A stretch of DNA of 64,000 nucleotides from the NCBI RefSeq assembly GCF_024606225.1, contig NZ_JAGRPU010000011.1:1-64000 (forward strand), written 5' to 3'. A model generated the notes under the pieces. That model was not told the origin of the DNA. It saw only the letters and a program-made list of their open reading frames with translations, and made no database searches. The translations under genes were made by a program, and so were the position numbers. Below, in pieces: positions 1-9,636 of the stretch (the first letter of the stretch is position 1; every line of letters begins with the position of its first letter). This stretch comes from Endozoicomonas sp. ISHI1. GTDB lineage: Bacteria; Pseudomonadota; Gammaproteobacteria; Pseudomonadales; Endozoicomonadaceae.

Positions 1-1
1 T

Positions 2-793
2 GCCGCTGGTACGAAAACGAGGCAGCACATACCTGTCGCAGTCTTGACCTACCTTGCTTCCGAAGCGGTATCAAGAACTGGAGCCAGCGCTATTTCGACG
101 TTAATTCTAAGAAAAATGAGCGTAAGGGATATTAAAACTGAATGGTATGCGGCTGTGGAATACGCAGTATTTTCGATGTTTAGTGGGATTTTGGCAGGCG
201 CTGTCGCCTATGAGGCCATGATCCATAAAGGCTTCAGGCCAGCAAAAGCGATACTTGCTTCTGTTGTCAGCGCAGCGATTGTGGGTACCCTCTCGGGAAT
301 TATTTCATTGTTAACCATTGATTTGGATGGACAGCCACAGGCTGGAATCGTAGCCGGACTCGGAGCCGGAATCGGAGCCGTAGCCGTAGCCGGAGCCGGA
401 GCCGTAGCCGGAGCCGGGCCCGTAGCCTTTGTTGGAGCTGGAGCCTTAGCCCTGGTCGGAGCCTTTGTCGGAGGCGGAGCCGGAGTCGGAGCAGCAGCCG
501 GAGTTGGAGCCGGAGCCGTAACTGGAGTCGGAGTCGTAGCCGTAACTGGAGCCTCAGTCCTGGGGGGAGTCGGAGCCTTGCTTATGTTCGGCAGCTCGAA
601 GATAACCTCAAACAACCCGTTGATCAAAGCCGGTGTCACTCTGGTGCCTGCGCTGACTTTCGCTGTTGTCAATAGTCTTTCAAACTACGCCGTTTATGGC
701 TATCCACTGGAACAAGGCTTTTCTGAGACCGGCTCGACTCAGTGGAAAAAGTTCTATGCGCCCCTGGATTATCTCTCGACTCTGTTTAACTGA
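2..793 (+). CDS. GA-core membrane protein family, copy 1 (5' end outside window)
   Basis: The reading frame is open from base 2, so this is the 3' part of a gene that starts upstream. It matches the other eight copies from the segment 'RQHIPVAVLTYLASEAVS' onward. Hydrophobic helices are followed by a low-complexity Gly/Ala/Val core (about bases 340-570, GGAGCC-type hexamers) and the conserved C-terminus ending in APLDYLSTLFN. The N-terminal signal peptide and first helices seen in the other copies must lie outside the window. No function is recognised. The multi-pass hydrophobic pattern with many GxxxG-like spacings suggests an integral membrane protein. Confidence 0.8.
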   Translation, partial: AAGTKTRQHIPVAVLTYLASEAVSRTGASAISTLILRKMSVRDIKTEWYAAVEYAVFSMFSGILAGAVAYEAMIHKGFRPAKAILASVVSAAIVGTLSGIISLLTIDLDGQPQAGIVAGLGAGIGAVAVAGAGAVAGAGPVAFVGAGALALVGAFVGGGAGVGAAAGVGAGAVTGVGVVAVTGASVLGGVGALLMFGSSKITSNNPLIKAGVTLVPALTFAVVNSLSNYAVYGYPLEQGFSETGSTQWKKFYAPLDYLSTLFN

Positions 794-1063
794 CAGACTC
801 AACGGTCAGCCACTGAATCAGCGGTGAACTCTGGCAGCTAACGCTTTGTTCAAACGCAGTTGCGTTTAATGGAAGCGACTCTGAATTGAGGCTGAATACT
901 TCAATGTCTCGTGGGGGGCGATTGCAACTGATTGTTGGATGGGCCCTGCATTGGCTCTTTCTATGCAGTTAAAAGAGTACGACGTTTGTTGTTTATATTC
1001 CCGCGCTCAGACTTCGTTTACGATCTATATTTCCAGTTCAGTCACTGTATCTGGGAAATCACC
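794..1063 (+). repeat. Type 1 spacer between copies 1 and 2
   Basis: This 270-base spacer recurs at 3721-3990, 8127-8394 and 9637-9904. The hallmark segment is TGTTGGATGnGCCCTG followed by TTGGCTCTTTCTATG. It ends in the leader shared by all copies (TTTCCAG, about 14 bases, CTGGGAAA, then ATG). A longer in-frame reading from 932 exists, but the conserved signal peptide begins at 1064, so the upstream extension is probably not translated. Confidence 0.75.
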
Positions 1064-2236
1064 ATGAATAAGTCGTTCAACCTTTTTCCGTTACTTTTGT
1101 GTTTGCTCTATTCGATGGCAAAGGCCAGCCCCCCCTCACAAAATGATTTTGATTTTCTTGAGCCTTTTAATGACACCGCACCGGTGGCAAATGGTCTTGA
1201 GTTAACGGGAAGCATCGCTGGAGTCTCTTTGTCTACCCTGCTTAATCTGGGTATATGGTGGGGTGTCTGTAAAACGGCGGGGATAGTTTCCGGGCTTTCA
1301 GGCACACATGATCTGGCTGCATCGGATACAAAGGAGCTGGAGCAAATGAAAACAGATTTCTGTTTGCAGCTGGCTCCCGTGATTACCACCGCCGAAGTGG
1401 CACTGGCCGGACATGTGTCCCCTTGGCCCCTGGAACAGCGCTGGTGGAAACCCCTGTATTTTGCCGGTGCAGGAATGGCAGCTTATGTTGCTCCTACGAA
1501 AACGAGGGAGCATATACCTGTCGCAGTCTTGACCTACCTGGCGTCCGAAGCGTTATCAAGAACTGGAGCCAGCGCTGGTTCGGCGTTAATGCTAAGAAAA
1601 ATGAACGTAAGGGATATTAATACTGAATGGTATGCGGTTGGGGAATACGCAATATTTTCTCCGATGAATGGGATTATTGCAGGGGCTGTCGCTTATGAAA
1701 CCATGATCCATATAGGCTTCAGCCCAGCAAAAGCGACTCTTGCTTCTGTTATCAGCGCAGCTATTGCGGGTACCCTCTCGGGAATTGTTTCAATGCTAAC
1801 AATTGATGTGGGCGGAGAGACAAACGCTGTAGTCGCAGCCATATACGGAGCCGTAGCCGGTGCCGGAGCCGGAGTTACTGCCTTTGTCGGAGCCGAAGCC
1901 GGACTCATAGCCTTAGCCGGAGCCGGAGCTGGAGCCGTAGCCGTTGCCGTAGTCGTAGCCAAAGTCGAAGCAATGGCCGCAGGCTTAGCTGGAGCCACAA
2001 TCGTGGGCGGAGCCGGAGCCTTGCTTATGTTGGGCAGTTCGAAGATAACTTCAAACAACCTGCTTATCAAAGCCGCTGTCACGCTGGTGCCTGCGTTGAC
2101 TTTCGCTGTTATCAATAGTCTTTCAAACTACGCCGTTTATGGCTATCCATTGGAACAAGGCCTCTCAGAGACCGGCTGGACTCAGTGGGAAAAGTTCTAT
2201 GCCCCCCTGGATTATCTCTCGACTCTGTTTAACTGA
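1064..2236 (+). CDS. GA-core membrane protein family, copy 2
   Basis: Encodes 390 residues. The N-terminus has the form of a Sec signal peptide: a basic start, the LLLCLLYSMAKA hydrophobic core, and likely cleavage after AKA. The conserved part has helices around 'LLNLGIWWGVCKTAG', 'WWKPLYFAGAG' and 'SAAIAGTLSGIVSML'. The variable core (about bases 1820-2020) mixes GAGAG with VAVAVVVAKVEAMA. The ending is the family C-terminus YAPLDYLSTLFN. ATG 1064 is chosen because it aligns with the ATG of every other copy and follows the common leader. This copy alone has LFPLL instead of LCPLL in the signal peptide. Function unknown; membrane location inferred. Confidence 0.82.
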   Translation: MNKSFNLFPLLLCLLYSMAKASPPSQNDFDFLEPFNDTAPVANGLELTGSIAGVSLSTLLNLGIWWGVCKTAGIVSGLSGTHDLAASDTKELEQMKTDFCLQLAPVITTAEVALAGHVSPWPLEQRWWKPLYFAGAGMAAYVAPTKTREHIPVAVLTYLASEALSRTGASAGSALMLRKMNVRDINTEWYAVGEYAIFSPMNGIIAGAVAYETMIHIGFSPAKATLASVISAAIAGTLSGIVSMLTIDVGGETNAVVAAIYGAVAGAGAGVTAFVGAEAGLIALAGAGAGAVAVAVVVAKVEAMAAGLAGATIVGGAGALLMLGSSKITSNNLLIKAAVTLVPALTFAVINSLSNYAVYGYPLEQGLSETGWTQWEKFYAPLDYLSTLFN

Positions 2237-2469
2237 CAGACTCAACGGTCAGACACTGAATCAGCGTTGAATTCTGGCAGCTAATGCTTGCTCCGGTGGC
2301 TATGCCGAAGGCACAGTCTGTCGGAAGTATTTGATAGCTGCTTTATTTGTACCGCGCTATTTGCACTGCACTTTAATTTACAACGCACTTTGTAGTTAAG
2401 GATATTGTTATTCATAGCTCCTTATAGAATCTATATTTCCAGTTCAGTTACTGTATCTGGGAAATTACC
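2237..2469 (+). repeat. Type 2 spacer between copies 2 and 3
   Basis: This is the second spacer class, marked by 'GGTGGCTnnGCCGAAGG', then 'TTTGATAGCTGCTTTATTTG' and 'GCACTTTGTAG'. It recurs at 5293-5510, 6696-6914 and 11132-11325. The first 45 bases after the stop and the last 45 bases before the ATG are shared with type 1 spacers; the middle is unrelated. Confidence 0.7.
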
Positions 2470-3720
2470 ATGAAAAAGTCATTCAACCTTTGTCCGTTAC
2501 TTTTGTGTTTGCTCTATTCCATGGCACAGGCCAGCCCTCTCTCACAAAATGATTTTGATTTTCTTAAGCCTCTCAATGATACCGCACTGGTGGCAAACGG
2601 GCTTGAGTTAACGGGAAGCATTGCTGGAGTCTCTTTGTCTACCCTGCTCAATGTGGGTATATGGTGGGGTGTATGTAAAAGAGCAGGAATAGTTTTCGGG
2701 CATTCAAGCACACATGGTCTGACTGAATGGGATGCAAAGGAGTTGGAGAAGTTGAAAACGGATTTCTGTTTGCAGCTGGCTCCCGTGATGACCACCGCCG
2801 AAGTGGCACTGGCCGGGCATGTGTCTCCCTGGCCCCTGGTACAGCGCTGGTGGAAACCCCTGTATTTTGCCGGTGCAGGAATGGCAGCTTATGCTGCTAA
2901 TGCGGAAACGAGGAAGCTCATACCTCTTGCAGTCTTGAGCTACTTCGCTTCGGAAGCGTTATCAAGAACTGGAGCCAGCGCTATTTCGGCGCTAATTCTA
3001 AGAAAAATGGGCGTAAGGGATATTTCGACGGAATGGTATGCGGCTGGGGAGTATAGAATATTGTCTCCGATTTATGGGCTTATGGCAGGGGATGTTACCT
3101 ATGAAGCCATGATCCACAGAGGCTTCAGGCCAGCAAAAGCGATTCTTGCTGCTGCTGTCAGCGCAGCGATTGCGGGTACCCTCACGGGAATTATTTCGGA
3201 GTTAATAATTGATGAGGACGGACAGACAAAGGTTGGAGTCGAAGTCGGAACAGGAGCCGTAAACGGAATCGTAGCTTTAACCGGAATCGGAGCTGTAACC
3301 GGATTCGGCGTTGTATACGCAATCGGAGCTGTAAACGGAGTCGGGGCTCTACACGGAGCTGCGACCGGAGTTATAACCGGAGTCGTGGCCGGAGCCGGAC
3401 TCGGAGTCGGAGTCGGAGCCTTGAACGGAGCCGGAGTGGGAGCGGGAGCCTTAGCCGGAGTCGGAATCAGTGTCTTGGGCTCAGCCTTGTGCGGAGTGGG
3501 AGTCTTGCTAATGTCGGGCAGTTCGGTGGTAGCCTCAAACAACCCGTTGATCAAAGCCAGTGTCACTCTGGTGCCTGCGTTGACTTTCGCTCTTATCAAT
3601 AGTCTTTCAAACTATGCCGTTTATGGCTATCCACTGGAACAAAGCTTTTCAGAGACCGGCTGGACTCAGTGGAAAAAGTTCTATGCGCCCCTGGATTATC
3701 TCTCGACTCTGTTTAACTGA
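2470..3720 (+). CDS. GA-core membrane protein family, copy 3
   Basis: Encodes 416 residues, with a signal peptide that ends SMAQA. The conserved N-terminal half departs from its neighbours at a few positions (VCKRAGIVFGHSSTHGLTEWDA). The core (about 3225-3500) is less regular than in other copies, with Asn, Thr, Tyr and His interrupting the Gly/Ala pattern (for example GAVNGVGALHGAATGV). This suggests older divergence of its hexamer tract. The C-terminal block from 'NNPLIKASVTLVPALTFAL' onward is conserved. No enzymatic motif is visible. Confidence 0.82.
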   Translation: MKKSFNLCPLLLCLLYSMAQASPLSQNDFDFLKPLNDTALVANGLELTGSIAGVSLSTLLNVGIWWGVCKRAGIVFGHSSTHGLTEWDAKELEKLKTDFCLQLAPVMTTAEVALAGHVSPWPLVQRWWKPLYFAGAGMAAYAANAETRKLIPLAVLSYFASEALSRTGASAISALILRKMGVRDISTEWYAAGEYRILSPIYGLMAGDVTYEAMIHRGFRPAKAILAAAVSAAIAGTLTGIISELIIDEDGQTKVGVEVGTGAVNGIVALTGIGAVTGFGVVYAIGAVNGVGALHGAATGVITGVVAGAGLGVGVGALNGAGVGAGALAGVGISVLGSALCGVGVLLMSGSSVVASNNPLIKASVTLVPALTFALINSLSNYAVYGYPLEQSFSETGWTQWKKFYAPLDYLSTLFN

Positions 3721-3990
3721 CAGACTCAACTGTCAGCCACTGAATCAGCGGTGAATTCTGGCAGTTAACGCTGAGTTCAACCGCACTTGCACGTAATTGA
3801 AGCGACTCTGAATTGAGATTGAATACTTCAATGTCTCATGGGGCGGTAGCGACTGATTGTTGGATGAGCCCTGTATTGGCTCTTTCTATGAAATTAACAG
3901 TGCACGACTTTTTGTTGTTTATGGTCCCACGCTCAGGCTCCGTTTGGGATCTATAATTTCCAACTCAGTCAGCGTGTCCGGGAAACCACC
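3721..3990 (+). repeat. Type 1 spacer between copies 3 and 4
   Basis: Same organisation as 794-1063. The leader here is diverged (TTTCCAACTCAGTCAGCGTGTCCGGGAAA), which weakens the inverted repeat found before the other copies. No gene is seen inside. Confidence 0.7.
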
Positions 3991-5292
3991 ATGAATAAGT
4001 CATTCAGCCTGTGTCTGTTACTTTTGTGTTTGTTTTATTCGATGGCACAGGCCAGCCTCCCCTCACAAAATGATTTTGATTTTCTTGAGCCTTTTAATGA
4101 CAGCGCACTGGTGGCAAACGGGCTTGAGTTAACGAAAAGCATTGCTGGAGTCTCTCTGTCTGCGCTGCTCAATCTCGGTATATGGTGGGGTGTCTGTAAA
4201 ACTGCGGGGATAGTCTCCGGGCTTTCAAGCACATCTGATCTGGCTGAATCGGATACAAAGGAGCTGGAGCATATGAAAACAGATTTCTGTTTGCAGCTGG
4301 CTCCCGTGATCACCACCGCTGAAGTGGCGCTGGCCGGACATGTGTCTCCCTGGCCTCTGGAACAGCGCTGGTGGAAACCCCTGTATTTTGCCGGTGCAGG
4401 AATGGCAGCTTATGCCGCTAGTATGAAAACGAGGGAGCACATACCTGTTGCAGTCTTGATCTACCTCGCTGGCGAAGCGTTATCAAGAACTGCAGCCAGC
4501 GCTAGTTCGGTGCTAATTCTAAGAAATATGAGAACAAGGGAGATTGCACCTGAATGGTATGCAGCTGGGGAATATGCAGTATTGTCTATTATGAATGGGG
4601 TTGTGGCAGGGGCTGTCGTCTACGAAGTCATGATCCATAAAGGCATCAGGCCAGCACAAGCGACTACTGTCTCTGTTGTCAGCGCAGCTATTGCGGGTAC
4701 CCTCTCGAGAATTATTTCGGTGCTAACAATTGTTGTGGACGGACAGCTAGAGGCTGGAGTCTCAGCAGCAGCCCGAGTCGTAGCCAGTGTCTTACCCGGA
4801 GCAGGAGCCGTAGTCATCGGAGCAGGAGTCGCAGCCTTAGCCGGACTAGGAGCCAAAGACGTAGCTGTAGCCTCAGTCGGAGCTGGAGCATTAGTCGCAG
4901 TCACGGCCGTAGTCGAAGACGCAGCCTTAGTCGGAGCCGGAGCCGGAGCCTTAGCCAGACTCGGAGCCAGAGCCGAAACCCTTGCTGTAGCCTCAGTCGG
5001 AGTCATAGTCACAGCCGGAGCCGGAGCCGGAGTCGCTGCCTCAGCTGGAGCCTCAGCCTTCAACGGAGTCTCACTCTTGCTTATGTTGGGCAGTTCGAAG
5101 ATAACCTCAAACAACCCGTTTATCAAAGCCGGTTTCACTCTGGTGCCTGCGTTGAGTTTCGCTTTTTTCAATAGTCTTTCAAACTACGCCGTTTATGGTC
5201 ATCCACTGGAACAAAGCTTTTCAGAGACCGGCTGGACTCAGTGGAAAAAATTCTATGCGCCCCTGGATTATCTCTCGACTCTGTTTAACTGA
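3991..5292 (+). CDS. GA-core membrane protein family, copy 4
   Basis: The longest complete copy, at 433 residues. The signal peptide is LCLLLLCLFYSMAQA. The core (about 4750-5080) is expanded and carries charged residues not seen elsewhere, such as AKDVAVASVGAG, VVEDAALVG and ARLGARAETLAVA. It therefore cannot be one continuous hydrophobic segment. The core also shows an internal duplication: 'LARLGARAETLAVASVG' echoes 'LAGLGAKDVAVASVGAG'. The C-terminus has small changes (YGHPLEQ, LSFAFFNSLS) in an otherwise fixed block. Confidence 0.82.
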   Translation: MNKSFSLCLLLLCLFYSMAQASLPSQNDFDFLEPFNDSALVANGLELTKSIAGVSLSALLNLGIWWGVCKTAGIVSGLSSTSDLAESDTKELEHMKTDFCLQLAPVITTAEVALAGHVSPWPLEQRWWKPLYFAGAGMAAYAASMKTREHIPVAVLIYLAGEALSRTAASASSVLILRNMRTREIAPEWYAAGEYAVLSIMNGVVAGAVVYEVMIHKGIRPAQATTVSVVSAAIAGTLSRIISVLTIVVDGQLEAGVSAAARVVASVLPGAGAVVIGAGVAALAGLGAKDVAVASVGAGALVAVTAVVEDAALVGAGAGALARLGARAETLAVASVGVIVTAGAGAGVAASAGASAFNGVSLLLMLGSSKITSNNPFIKAGFTLVPALSFAFFNSLSNYAVYGHPLEQSFSETGWTQWKKFYAPLDYLSTLFN

Positions 5293-5510
5293 CAGACTCA
5301 ACTGTCAGCCACTGAATCAGCGGTGAATTCTGGCAGCTAATGCCTGCTGCGGTGGCTGCGCCGAAGGTGCCGTCTGTTGGAAGCACTTGATAGCTGCTTT
5401 ATTTGCAACGCGCTTTATTTTCACTGCACTTTGTAGATAGGGATATTGTCACGCATAGCTCCGTTTAGAATCTATATTTCCAGTTCAGTCACTGTATCTG
5501 GGAAGTCACC
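5293..5510 (+). repeat. Type 2 spacer between copies 4 and 5
   Basis: 218 bases closely matching 6696-6914 and, less closely, 2237-2469 and 11132-11325. It ends in the common leader TTTCCAGTTCAGTCACTG before ATG 5511. No gene is seen inside. Confidence 0.7.
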
Positions 5511-6695
5511 ATGAATAAGTTATTCAACCTGTGTCCGTTACTTTTGTGTTTGCTCTATTCGATGGCACAGGCCAGCCTTACCTCAAAAAGTGATTTTGAT
5601 TTTCTTGAGCCTCTTAATGACACCGTACTGGTGGCAAACGGGCTTGAGTTAACGGGAAGCATCGCTGGAGTCTCTTTGTCTACCCTGCTTAATCTGGGTA
5701 TATGGTGGGGTGTCTGTAAAACAGCGGGAGTAGTCTCCGGGCTTTCAAGCACACATGATCTGGCTGAATCGGATACAAAGGAGCTGGAGCATTTGAAAAC
5801 GGATTTCTGTTTGCATCTGGCTCCCGTGATAACTGCCGCCGAAGTGGCGCTGGCTGGACATGTGTCTCCCTGGCCTCTGGAGCAGCGCTGGTGGAAACCC
5901 CTGTATTTTGCAGGTGCAGGAATGGCAGCTTATGCCGCCAATACGAAATCGAGGAAACTCATACCTTACGTAGTCTCGGCCTACCTTGCGTGCGAAGCGG
6001 TATCAAGAACTGCAGCCAGCGCTATTTCGGCGTTAATTTTAAGAAAAATGAGCGTAAGGGATATTACAAATGAAAGGTATGTGACTGGGGAATACGCAGT
6101 ATTGTCCATCACTAGTGGGATTATGGTAGGGGCTGTCGTCTATGAAGCCATGATCCATACAGGCTTCAGGCCGGCAAAAGTGGCTCTTGCCTCTGCTGTC
6201 AGCGCAGCGATTGCGGGTGGCCTCTCGGGAATTATTTCAGTATCAAAAATTGATGTGAGTGGACAGACAAAGGCCGGAGCCGGAGTCTTAACCGGGGCCA
6301 TAGCCTATGTCTCAGCCGGTGACGGAGCGGGAGCCGGAGCGGGAGCCTTAGCCTTGGCCGGAGCCTTAGCCGGAGCTGGAGTCGGAGCTGGAGTCGGAGC
6401 CGCAGCCGGATCCTTAGCCGGATCCTTGGCCGGAGCCGGAGCCGGAGCTGGAGCCTCAGCCCTGGGCGGAGTCGGAGTCTTGCTTACGTTGGGCTGTTCG
6501 AAGATAACCTCAGACAACCCGTTTATCAGAGCCGGTGTCACTCTGGTGTCTGCGTTGACTTTCGCTGTTGTCAATAGTCTTTCAAATTACGCCGTTTATG
6601 GCTATCCACTGGAACAAAGCTTTTCAGAGACCGGCTGGACTCAGTGGAAAAAGTTCTATGCCCCCCTGGATTATCTCTCGACTCTGTTTAACTGA
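5511..6695 (+). CDS. GA-core membrane protein family, copy 5
   Basis: Encodes 394 residues. The core (about 6270-6480) is the most regular of the set. It is made almost only of GAGAG, GALAG and AGSLAGSLAG steps, with back-to-back GGAGCC and GGATCC hexamers, which suggests recent expansion by slippage. The conserved half reads 'YVVSAYLACEAVSRTAASAI' where others have VAVLTYLASEAVSRTGASAI. The stretch at 'LSGIISVSKIDVSGQTKAGAG' marks the switch from conserved to variable sequence. Confidence 0.82.
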   Translation: MNKLFNLCPLLLCLLYSMAQASLTSKSDFDFLEPLNDTVLVANGLELTGSIAGVSLSTLLNLGIWWGVCKTAGVVSGLSSTHDLAESDTKELEHLKTDFCLHLAPVITAAEVALAGHVSPWPLEQRWWKPLYFAGAGMAAYAANTKSRKLIPYVVSAYLACEAVSRTAASAISALILRKMSVRDITNERYVTGEYAVLSITSGIMVGAVVYEAMIHTGFRPAKVALASAVSAAIAGGLSGIISVSKIDVSGQTKAGAGVLTGAIAYVSAGDGAGAGAGALALAGALAGAGVGAGVGAAAGSLAGSLAGAGAGAGASALGGVGVLLTLGCSKITSDNPFIRAGVTLVSALTFAVVNSLSNYAVYGYPLEQSFSETGWTQWKKFYAPLDYLSTLFN

Positions 6696-6914
6696 CAGAA
6701 TCAACTGTCAGCCACTGAATCAGCGGTGAATTCTGGCAGTTAACGGCTGCTGCGGTGGCTGCGCCGAAGGCGCCGTCTGTTGGAAGCATTTGATAGCTGC
6801 TTTGTTTGCAACGCGCTTTATTTTCACTGCACTTTGTAGATAAGGATATTGTCACTCATAAGCTCCGTATAGAATCTATATTTCCAGTTCAGTCACTGTA
6901 TCTGGGAAATCACC
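6696..6914 (+). repeat. Type 2 spacer between copies 5 and 6
   Basis: Nearly the same as 5293-5510, including the 'CTGCTGCGGTGGCTGCGCCG' segment. Two consecutive type 2 spacers flank copy 5, so the types alternate only loosely. The leader hairpin bases TTTCCAG and CTGGGAAA are intact. Confidence 0.7.
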
Positions 6915-8126
6915 ATGAATAAGTTATTCAACCTGTGTCCGTTACTTTTGTGTTTGCTCTATTCGATGGCAAAGGCCAGCCCCCCCTCACAAAATGATTT
7001 TGATTTTCTTGAGCCTCTTAATGACACCGCACTGGTGGCAAACGGGCTTGAGTTAACGGGAAGCATCGCTGGAGTCTCTTTGTCTACCCTGCTCAATCTG
7101 GGTATATGGTGGGGCGTCTGTAAAACAGCGGGAATAGTTTCCGGGCTTTCAAGCACACATGATCTGGCTGAATCGGATACAAAGGAGCTGGAGCAAATGA
7201 AAACGGATTTCTGTTTGCAGCTGGCTCCCATGATCACCACCGCCGAAGTGGCGCTGGCCGGACATGTGTCTCCCTGGCCTATGGAACAGCGCTGGTGGAA
7301 ACCCCTGTATTTTGTCGGTGCAGTGATGGCCGCTTATGCTGCTAATACGGATACGAGGGCACTCATACCTGTCGCAGTCTTGACCTACCTTGTGTCCGAA
7401 GCAGTATCAAGAACTGGAACCAGCGCTATTTCGGCATTAATTCTAAGAAAAATGAGCGTAAGGGATATTAAAAGTGAATGGTACGCGGCTGGGGAATACG
7501 CAATATTATCTGCGATTAATGGGGTTGTGGCAGGGACTGTCGTCTATGAGGCCATGATCCATAAAGGCTCCAGGCCAGCAAAAGTGGTGCTTGCTTCTGT
7601 TATCAGCGCAGCGATTGCGGGTAGCCTCTCGGGAATTATTTCATTGTCAATATTTGATGTGGACGGACAGATGAAGGCCGGAGCCGTAGCCTTAGCCGGA
7701 ACCGGAGCCGCAGCCTCAGCCGGAAGCGCAGCTGGAGTCGGAGCCTTAGCCGGAATCGGAACCGGAGTCTTGGCTGGAGCCGGAGCCGGAACCATAGCCT
7801 TTGCCTTAGCCGGAGCCAGAGTCACCGGAGCAGCAGCTGGAGCCGGAGTCGGAGTCGGAGCCCTAAGTGGAGCCTTTGCTGGAATCACAGCCCTAAGCGG
7901 AGTAGGAGCCTTCCTTATGCTGGGCAGTTCGAAGATAACCTCGAACAACCTGTTGATCAAAGCCAGTATCACTCTGGTGCCTGCGTTGACTTTCGCGGTT
8001 ATCAATAGTCTTTCAAACTACGCCGTTTATGGCTATCCACTGGAGCAAAGCTTTTCAGACACCGGCTGGACTCAGTGGAAAAAGTTCTATGCGCCCCTGG
8101 ATTATCTCTCGACTCTGTTTAACTGA
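6915..8126 (+). CDS. GA-core membrane protein family, copy 6
   Basis: Encodes 403 residues. The signal peptide ends SMAKA, as in copy 2. The conserved domain includes ADTDTRALIPVAVLTYLVSE. The core (about 7680-7910) alternates GAG, GTG and AAS units and includes 'FALAGARVTGAAAGAGVGVG'. The C-terminus carries SFSDTGWTQW, a Glu-to-Asp change shared only with copy 7; that suggests exchange or common descent between neighbours. Confidence 0.82.
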   Translation: MNKLFNLCPLLLCLLYSMAKASPPSQNDFDFLEPLNDTALVANGLELTGSIAGVSLSTLLNLGIWWGVCKTAGIVSGLSSTHDLAESDTKELEQMKTDFCLQLAPMITTAEVALAGHVSPWPMEQRWWKPLYFVGAVMAAYAANTDTRALIPVAVLTYLVSEAVSRTGTSAISALILRKMSVRDIKSEWYAAGEYAILSAINGVVAGTVVYEAMIHKGSRPAKVVLASVISAAIAGSLSGIISLSIFDVDGQMKAGAVALAGTGAAASAGSAAGVGALAGIGTGVLAGAGAGTIAFALAGARVTGAAAGAGVGVGALSGAFAGITALSGVGAFLMLGSSKITSNNLLIKASITLVPALTFAVINSLSNYAVYGYPLEQSFSDTGWTQWKKFYAPLDYLSTLFN

Positions 8127-8394
8127 CAGATTCAACTGTTAGTCAATGAATCAGCGGTGAATTCTGGCAGCTAACGCTGATTTCAACAGCACTTGCACGT
8201 AATTGAAGCCGCTCTGAATTGAGGCTGAATACTTCAATGTCTCATCGGTCGGTAGCAACTGATTGTTGGATGAGCACTGCATTGGCTCTTTCTATGCAAT
8301 TAACAGTGTACGACATTTGTTGTTTATGATCCCGCGCGCGGGCTCCGTTTGGGATCTATATTTCCAGTTCAGTCATTGTATCTGGGAAATTACC
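8127..8394 (+). repeat. Type 1 spacer between copies 6 and 7 (first unit of a recent duplication)
   Basis: Almost identical to 9637-9904 at a distance of 1510 bases. The identity continues through the next genes for about 450 bases, so the spacer and the following 5' coding part were duplicated together. Confidence 0.8.
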
Positions 8395-9636
8395 ATGAAA
8401 AAGTCATTCAGCCTATGTCCGTTACTTTTGTGTTTGCTCTACTCGATGGCACAGGCCAGCCTCCCCTCACAAAATGATTTTGGTTTTCTTGAGCCTTTTA
8501 ATGACACCGCACTGGTCACAAACGGACTTGAGTTAACGGAAAGCCTTGCTGGGGTCTCTCTATCTACCCTGCTTAATCTCGGTATATGGTGGGGTGTCTG
8601 TAAAACAGCGGGAATAGTCTCCGGGCTTTCAAGCACACATGATCTGGCTGAATCGGATACAAAGGAGCTGGAGAAGTTGAAAACCGATTTCTGTTTGCAG
8701 CTGGCTCCAGTGATCACTACCGCCGAAGTGGCGCTGGTCGGACATGTGTCCCCCTGGCCCCTGGAACAGCGCTGGTGGAAGCCCCTGTATTTTGCCGGTG
8801 CAGGAATGGCAGCTTATACCGCCAATACGAAAACGAGGCAGCTCATACCTGTTGCAGTCTTGACTTACCTTGCGTCCGAAGCGGTATCAAGAGCTGGAGC
8901 CGGTGCCATTTCGGCGCTAATTCTAAGAGAAATGAGCGCAAGGGATATTGCAACTGAATGGTATGCGGCTGGGGAATACGCAATATTGTCTTTGATTAAT
9001 GGGATTATGGCAGGGGCTGTCGTCTATGAATCCATGATTCAAAAAGGCTTTCGTCCAGCAAAAGCGACTCTTGCTTCTGTTGTCAGCGCAGCGATTACGG
9101 GTAGCCTCTCTGGAATTATTTCATTGCTAACCATTGACTTGGATGGACAGGCGCAGGCTGGAGTCGGAATCGAAGCCGGAATCGGAGCGGGAGTAGTAGC
9201 CTTAGGTCTGGCCTTAGTCGGAGCGGAAGCCGGAGCCGTAGCCTTAGTCGGAACCGCCGGGGCCGAACACGGAGCCTCAGCCGGAGCAGGAATCGGGGTC
9301 ATAGCAGGAGCCTTGGTCGGAGCCGGAGCCGGAGCCGGAGCCAGAGCCAGAATCGGAGTTAGAGGCAGAATCTTAGGCGGAGTCATTGCTGGAGCCACAG
9401 CCCTGGGCGGAGCTGGAGCCTTGCTTACGTTGGGCAGTTCGAAGATAACCTCAAACAACCCGTTGATCAAAGCCGGTGTCACTCTGGTGCCTGCGTTGAC
9501 TTTCGCTGTTGTCAATAGTCTTTCAAACTACGCCGTTTATGGCTATCCACTGGAGCAAAGCTTTTCAGACACCGGCTGGACTCAGTGGAAAAAGTTCTAT
9601 GCGCCCCTGGATTATCTCTCGACTCTGTTTAACTGA
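8395..9636 (+). CDS. GA-core membrane protein family, copy 7
   Basis: Encodes 413 residues from ATG 8395. Residues 1 to about 150 are the same as in copy 8, apart from scattered silent or single changes. From 'TKTRQLIPVAVLTYLASEAV' onward the two genes diverge. The core (about 9150-9410) contains charged interruptions such as GTAGAEHGASAG and GARARIGVRGRILGGV. The sequence is open from 8263, but the shared signal peptide supports 8395. Confidence 0.83.
   Translation: MKKSFSLCPLLLCLLYSMAQASLPSQNDFGFLEPFNDTALVTNGLELTESLAGVSLSTLLNLGIWWGVCKTAGIVSGLSSTHDLAESDTKELEKLKTDFCLQLAPVITTAEVALVGHVSPWPLEQRWWKPLYFAGAGMAAYTANTKTRQLIPVAVLTYLASEAVSRAGAGAISALILREMSARDIATEWYAAGEYAILSLINGIMAGAVVYESMIQKGFRPAKATLASVVSAAITGSLSGIISLLTIDLDGQAQAGVGIEAGIGAGVVALGLALVGAEAGAVALVGTAGAEHGASAGAGIGVIAGALVGAGAGAGARARIGVRGRILGGVIAGATALGGAGALLTLGSSKITSNNPLIKAGVTLVPALTFAVVNSLSNYAVYGYPLEQSFSDTGWTQWKKFYAPLDYLSTLFN

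Noticed and set aside
208-672. Long minus-strand frames rich in Pro/Ala/Thr opposite each variable core (also at 1693, 3099, 4620, 6305, 7544, 9039, 10558, 11979)
   Set aside because: They are the complement of GGAGCC hexamers, which gives GGCTCC without stops. They share no start signals and simply mirror the real genes.
932-1063. N-terminal extensions of copies 2, 7 and 8 into the spacer
   Set aside because: Open by chance in type 1 spacers only. The signal peptide at the later ATG is common to all copies, so the extensions are probably not translated.
1801-2030. Hexamer tracts as a possible CRISPR-like array
   Set aside because: Units are 6 bases without spacers and are inside a coding frame.
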